Origin: Planctomycetota bacterium | GTDB taxonomy: Bacteria; Planctomycetota; Phycisphaerae; Sedimentisphaerales; Anaerohalosphaeraceae | Direction of reading: 5' to 3' | Assembly (NCBI GenBank): GCA_019456245.1 | Contig: VRUF01000014.1 | Coordinates: 1-26,177 of the forward strand | Length of the DNA: 26,177 bases | Shown here: positions 22,914 through 26,177 of the stretch, in pieces | Position numbering within the stretch: the stretch's first letter is position 1 | How the letters are laid out: each line of letters starts with the position of its first letter | The notes under the pieces: model-generated | What the model saw: only the letters and a program-made list of their open reading frames with translations | Told to the model about the DNA's origin: nothing | Database searches by the model: none | Translations under genes and position numbers: made by a program

Positions 22914-24656
22914 GTGAAAAACAGCAGCCGGACATATACGTTTTGTCTTTTCGCCTTTTTGGCGATGATGCTCGCGCTCCAGTTGAGCCTTGTTTCCAGT
23001 GCTTCAAGACTCAATGACCGTTTTGGCGAACTGGTCACTGCACTCGAAAATCTTGGTTCCACTGCTTCTGCCACATCTCAACGGACTGCCCAAACTGCCG
23101 GCATCGACACCTACCCCGGAGATGAAGGTGACTGGCGGATATGGGCTTTTCACGTCGAACCAAGAACTCTAAATCCCCTTTCTGTAGATCGTGATACATA
23201 TACTGTCTGGATTACTCAGCGCAGCATTTTCGAGTCTCTTTTGGAGTACGATTTTGAAACGTTGGAGTTAAAACCACTCCTCGCCGAAAGTTACGACGTC
23301 TCCGACGACGGTCTCGAGATAACTTTCACACTTCGCGATGACATACATTTTTCCGATGGCGTTCCGGTCACCACCGATGATGTGATCTTCACTTATGAAT
23401 CGATAATAAATCCCGAAGTTGATGCAGCGGCTATGGCAAATCTTTTCATTGACGTCAAAGAAGTGGTCAAGGTTAGCGACAGGGTTGTCAAATTCGTCAT
23501 GAAGCAGGTATACTTCAAGTCGCTCGAAAACGTTTGCTTCTGGGATTTTGGCATACTTCCAAAGCACATCTATCAATTCGAAGATGCGATGGAGTTGAAT
23601 AAGCGAGTATCCAACCCTGTCGGCAGCGGCCCCTATGTCTTTGAGAATTGGCAGGTGGGTAAAGAGATAGTCCTTCGCCGCAACGAAAATTACTGGGGGC
23701 CCAAACCCAAGCTCAAAAAAATCATCTACCGGTTCATCTCCAATGACGTTGCCCGCATACAGGCGCTAAGGAGCCACGAGGTTGACATGGTTCGTGCAAC
23801 CGAAGAGCAGTTTGCCGATCTGACTGCCGAAGCCGATTTTCAGGACGAATTTAACTGTCTCTCCTTTTGGGCTCCCTACGTCCCGTTTTATTACATGTGC
23901 TGGAACCAGGATACCCCTTTCTTCGCCGATAGAAGGGTACGTCTTGCTATGACGCATATCGTCGATCGCGAAAAAATAGTTTCCTCGCTGCTAAAGGGCA
24001 ACGGCAAGGTCACCACCGGCTCGTTTTACATCAACAGTGAGCAATACGACAAGACCATAGAACCCTGGCCTTATGACATCGACAAAGCGAAACAACTTCT
24101 CGATGAAGCAGGGTGGGTCGATACCGACGGCGATGGAATTCGCGACAAAGACGGAGTGAAGTTTTCCTTCGAATTTAGCATCCCAAGCCGTGACATTTAT
24201 TATGCGCGCCTTGGTAAAATGCTCAAAGATTCCGCAGCCAAAGTCGGCATAGATGTCATCATAGATCCCGTCGAATGGTCAATACTTGTGGGAAAGTTAA
24301 ATGACCGAAAATTTGAAGCGGTATCCATGGGCTGGGGCGGCGATATCCTACAGGATCCTTACCAGTTGTGGCATTCCTCCCAAATCGGAAACCGCGCATC
24401 AAATTACGGCGGTTTCAGAAATACCGAAGCCGACGCGATAATAGAACAGGCACGCCGAACCCTCGACGTGAAAAAGCGAACCGAACTTTATCATAAGTTT
24501 CATGCGATATTGCATTACGAACAACCATATACTTTCCTCTACACAAGGCCGGTATTTAGAATCGTTGACAAACGGTTTGAAAATATTAAGATATATCCCT
24601 TAGGGCTAAATTATTTCGAGTGGTACGTTCCAAAGTCGCAACAAAAGTATAAATAA
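22914..24656 (+). CDS. Peptide-type ABC solute-binding protein, membrane-anchored
   Basis: A 580-aa member of extracellular solute-binding family 5 (DppA/OppA/nickel type), which captures oligopeptides or other substrates for an ABC importer. The N-terminus has one hydrophobic helix (about 8-30, YTFCLFAFLAMMLALQLSLV) without lipobox Cys, then SASRLNDRFGELVTALENLG, a short heptad-like helix, so the protein is likely tethered and not released. The body shows family motifs: YPGDEGDWRIWAFHVEPRTLNPL, then LLAESYDVSDDGLEITFTLRDDIHFSDG, NPVGSGPYVFENW and RLAMTHIVDREKIV, and an EF-hand-like DTDGDGIRDKDG that is common in the family. Start is GTG 22914 with GGAGG eight bases before it. A close paralogue follows 68 bp downstream; the permease and ATPase genes are not seen. 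Confidence 0.92.
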   Translation: MKNSSRTYTFCLFAFLAMMLALQLSLVSSASRLNDRFGELVTALENLGSTASATSQRTAQTAGIDTYPGDEGDWRIWAFHVEPRTLNPLSVDRDTYTVWITQRSIFESLLEYDFETLELKPLLAESYDVSDDGLEITFTLRDDIHFSDGVPVTTDDVIFTYESIINPEVDAAAMANLFIDVKEVVKVSDRVVKFVMKQVYFKSLENVCFWDFGILPKHIYQFEDAMELNKRVSNPVGSGPYVFENWQVGKEIVLRRNENYWGPKPKLKKIIYRFISNDVARIQALRSHEVDMVRATEEQFADLTAEADFQDEFNCLSFWAPYVPFYYMCWNQDTPFFADRRVRLAMTHIVDREKIVSSLLKGNGKVTTGSFYINSEQYDKTIEPWPYDIDKAKQLLDEAGWVDTDGDGIRDKDGVKFSFEFSIPSRDIYYARLGKMLKDSAAKVGIDVIIDPVEWSILVGKLNDRKFEAVSMGWGGDILQDPYQLWHSSQIGNRASNYGGFRNTEADAIIEQARRTLDVKKRTELYHKFHAILHYEQPYTFLYTRPVFRIVDKRFENIKIYPLGLNYFEWYVPKSQQKYK

Positions 24657-24673
24657 ATTTAATCGAACGGGTC

Positions 24674-24712
24674 TGATCATTAGACATTTAACATTAATCA
24701 TTAAACATTTAA
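24674..24712. repeat. Dispersed ATTAGACATT/ATTAATCATT repeat, copy C
   Basis: Positions 24686-24709 are identical to 4218-4241 (24 nt). Preceded by TCATTAGACATTTA, related to copies at 4238 and 7939-7974. It fills most of the gap between the two solute-binding genes and ends one base before the SD of the second. Confidence 0.75.
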
Positions 24713-24724
24713 ACAGGTGCTGAT

Positions 24725-26177
24725 ATGAATAATCGTTCCGGATTATCGATGTTTATACTGTTTCTCTTTTTGGCAGCCATCATAGCCATCCAGGTACTCT
24801 CAATGATACAGATGGACAGGCAGTACGAACACCTGAATAGAGTAATAAAGGTAGTAGAAAACATCAGCTTTGTAAGTTCATCCGGACAGACGGGAGCCGG
24901 TAAGGCATCGGGCGAGGATAAATATCCCGGTGACGAGGGCGACTGGCTGGTTTGGCGGCTTGAAGGGGAGCCTTCTACTTTGACTTATGCCCACGCCAGT
25001 TCGGGTGGATATACCGCCAGAATAGTAACCGGGACAATTTTTGAGGCTTTGCTTGAGTATGATATTGATAAATACGTATATAAACCACTCCTTGCCGAAA
25101 GTTATGAGGTTGCTGAGGATAAGCTTTCAGTTACCTTTAAAATCAAGCAAGAAGCTTGTTTTTCAGATGGTCATCCTGTTACTACAGATGATGTGATCTT
25201 TACATTTAATATGATCATGGATCCCAATACCGATACTGCATCTCATGCAACGTATTTGAATATCATCAAGGATGTAGTAAAAATAGACGATAAGACAGTA
25301 AAATTCATCATGAAAGAAGTGCATTTTAAATCGGTCTCATATGCGGGTATGATAGAGATATACCCTAAGCATATATATGAATATGACGATGCGAAGGAAT
25401 TCAATGACCGGATATCCGATCCGGTGGGCAGCGGGCCCTATGTTTTTGTTCGATGGAACGTAGGCAGTGATGTGGTGCTCAGACGTAATGAGAACTACTG
25501 GGGCAAGAAACCTAACATTGAAAAAATAGTCTACAAGTTCATCAATAATGATACTGCGGCGATACAGGCGTTGCGTGCGCATGAGGTTGACTATTTGCGT
25601 CCTTTGCCGGATCAGTACCAGGATTTGTCGAACGATGAGAGCTTTACAAAGGATTTTAATTGTCTTTCGTATTGGGCTCCGGATGTTGGTTATTTCTGGA
25701 TAGGGTGGAATCAGGACAGGCCGTTTTTCAAAGACAGAAAGGTTCGTTTGGCGCTTACACATCTTATAGATCGTGAAATGATATGCAAAGGTTTACTTAA
25801 GAATCCTGAAGTGATAGTTCCTACGGGGCCATTCTATAGCAAAGGGCCTCAGAATGACCCCAGCATTAAGCCGTGGCCATACGACCCGGAAAAGGGTAAG
25901 CAGCTTCTTGATGAAGCAGGGTGGATCGACACGGACGGCGATGGCGTACGGGATAAGGACGGAGTTCCATTCAGGTTTAAATATACGATAGTGGCAAGTT
26001 TAGATCTGCACACTCAGATGGCCAGGTTGGTGAAGGATTCTTTGGCGAAGGTTGGGATAGATGTTATACCTGACCCATACGAGGGTTCGATATTTTTTCT
26101 TCGGGTCAAAGACAGGAAATTTGATGCTATCAATATGGCATGGGGAGGCGGACTTGCGGCGGACCCTTACCAGGTTT
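24725..26177 (+). CDS. Second peptide-type ABC solute-binding protein, truncated by window
   Basis: Open from ATG 24725 to the window end (484 codons and one base seen), paralogue of the gene before it. It has the same architecture: an N-terminal helix (MFILFLFLAAIIAIQVL, about 9-25) without lipobox, a short heptad-like stretch MDRQYEHLNRVIKVVEN, the KYPGDEGDWLVW start of the binding domain, LLAESYEVAEDKLSVTFKIK, VTTDDVIFTF, DPVGSGPYVFVRWNVG, RLALTHLIDREMI, and DTDGDGVRDKDGVPF. CAGGTG (24714-24719) precedes the ATG by five bases. The two copies differ strongly in sequence though aligned throughout, so this is an old tandem duplication with possibly different ligands. The C-terminal ~90 residues lie beyond the window, where permease genes might follow. 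Confidence 0.9.
   Translation, partial: MNNRSGLSMFILFLFLAAIIAIQVLSMIQMDRQYEHLNRVIKVVENISFVSSSGQTGAGKASGEDKYPGDEGDWLVWRLEGEPSTLTYAHASSGGYTARIVTGTIFEALLEYDIDKYVYKPLLAESYEVAEDKLSVTFKIKQEACFSDGHPVTTDDVIFTFNMIMDPNTDTASHATYLNIIKDVVKIDDKTVKFIMKEVHFKSVSYAGMIEIYPKHIYEYDDAKEFNDRISDPVGSGPYVFVRWNVGSDVVLRRNENYWGKKPNIEKIVYKFINNDTAAIQALRAHEVDYLRPLPDQYQDLSNDESFTKDFNCLSYWAPDVGYFWIGWNQDRPFFKDRKVRLALTHLIDREMICKGLLKNPEVIVPTGPFYSKGPQNDPSIKPWPYDPEKGKQLLDEAGWIDTDGDGVRDKDGVPFRFKYTIVASLDLHTQMARLVKDSLAKVGIDVIPDPYEGSIFFLRVKDRKFDAINMAWGGGLAADPYQV

Noticed and set aside
24116..24160. Calcium-binding EF-hand domain in the solute-binding proteins
   Set aside because: DTDGDGIRDKDG occurs commonly in family-5 solute-binding proteins as a loop; a single short loop does not show an EF-hand domain.
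1..26177. CRISPR array, transposase or phage genes
   Set aside because: No regularly spaced repeats with unique spacers and no recombinase, transposase or phage-structural motif found in any frame; the short repeats present lack that spacing.

Overview
The window reads as a chromosomal segment of a Gram-negative, probably anaerobic environmental bacterium. Two Tat-exported sulfatases, large TPR proteins, DUF547 and LemA proteins, LptF/G-type permeases, SD-led genes and short dispersed intergenic repeats together suggest Planctomycetota, most likely class Phycisphaerae. This placement is an inference from gene content; no rRNA or marker tree was available.

Layout. (1) 1-619: 3' end of a TPR gene on the + strand, meeting a minus-strand block tail to tail with an 18 bp overlap. 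(2) 7823-602, minus: tRNA-Leu(TAA), an isopropylmalate/homocitrate/Re-citrate-synthase-like enzyme, a HAD hydrolase, threonine synthase, then after a repeat-bearing gap two LptF/G-family permeases and a GT2 glycosyltransferase. (3) 8284-9734, plus: a Tat-exported sulfatase broken by a 1-nt frameshift. (4) 9735-10685: an AT-rich pocket with an orphan small membrane protein and a cluster of short palindromic repeats. (5) 12101-10686, minus: a 471-aa TPR protein. (6) 12479-15873, plus: ribH, nusB, a ParA-type ATPase and an intact iduronate-sulfatase-like enzyme. (7) 17152-15928, minus: a membrane protein plus LemA. (8) 18340-17645, minus: a lone E2 acyltransferase core whose active-site motif is lost; then metK and a DUF547 lipoprotein, also minus. 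(9) 21572-26177, plus: an exported protein of unknown function and two tandem peptide-type ABC solute-binding proteins, the second cut by the window end.

How genes work together. The minus block looks like amino-acid/acyl-CoA metabolism followed by envelope lipid transport and glycosylation. ribH-nusB is a common bacterial pair. The sulfatases and solute-binding proteins fit a life of degrading sulfated polymers and importing the products, although no permease or sulfatase-maturase gene lies in the window.

Most worth a second look: the degenerate E2 protein; two upstream elements with interleaved inverted repeats of the same geometry; a near-palindrome (ACTACCSTTAAGGGTA) at matching positions upstream of a sulfatase and a solute-binding protein; a hairpin burying a Shine-Dalgarno sequence at 21491-21514; and the repeat cluster at 9748-10595. 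I see no CRISPR array, transposase, phage module or clear defence system.
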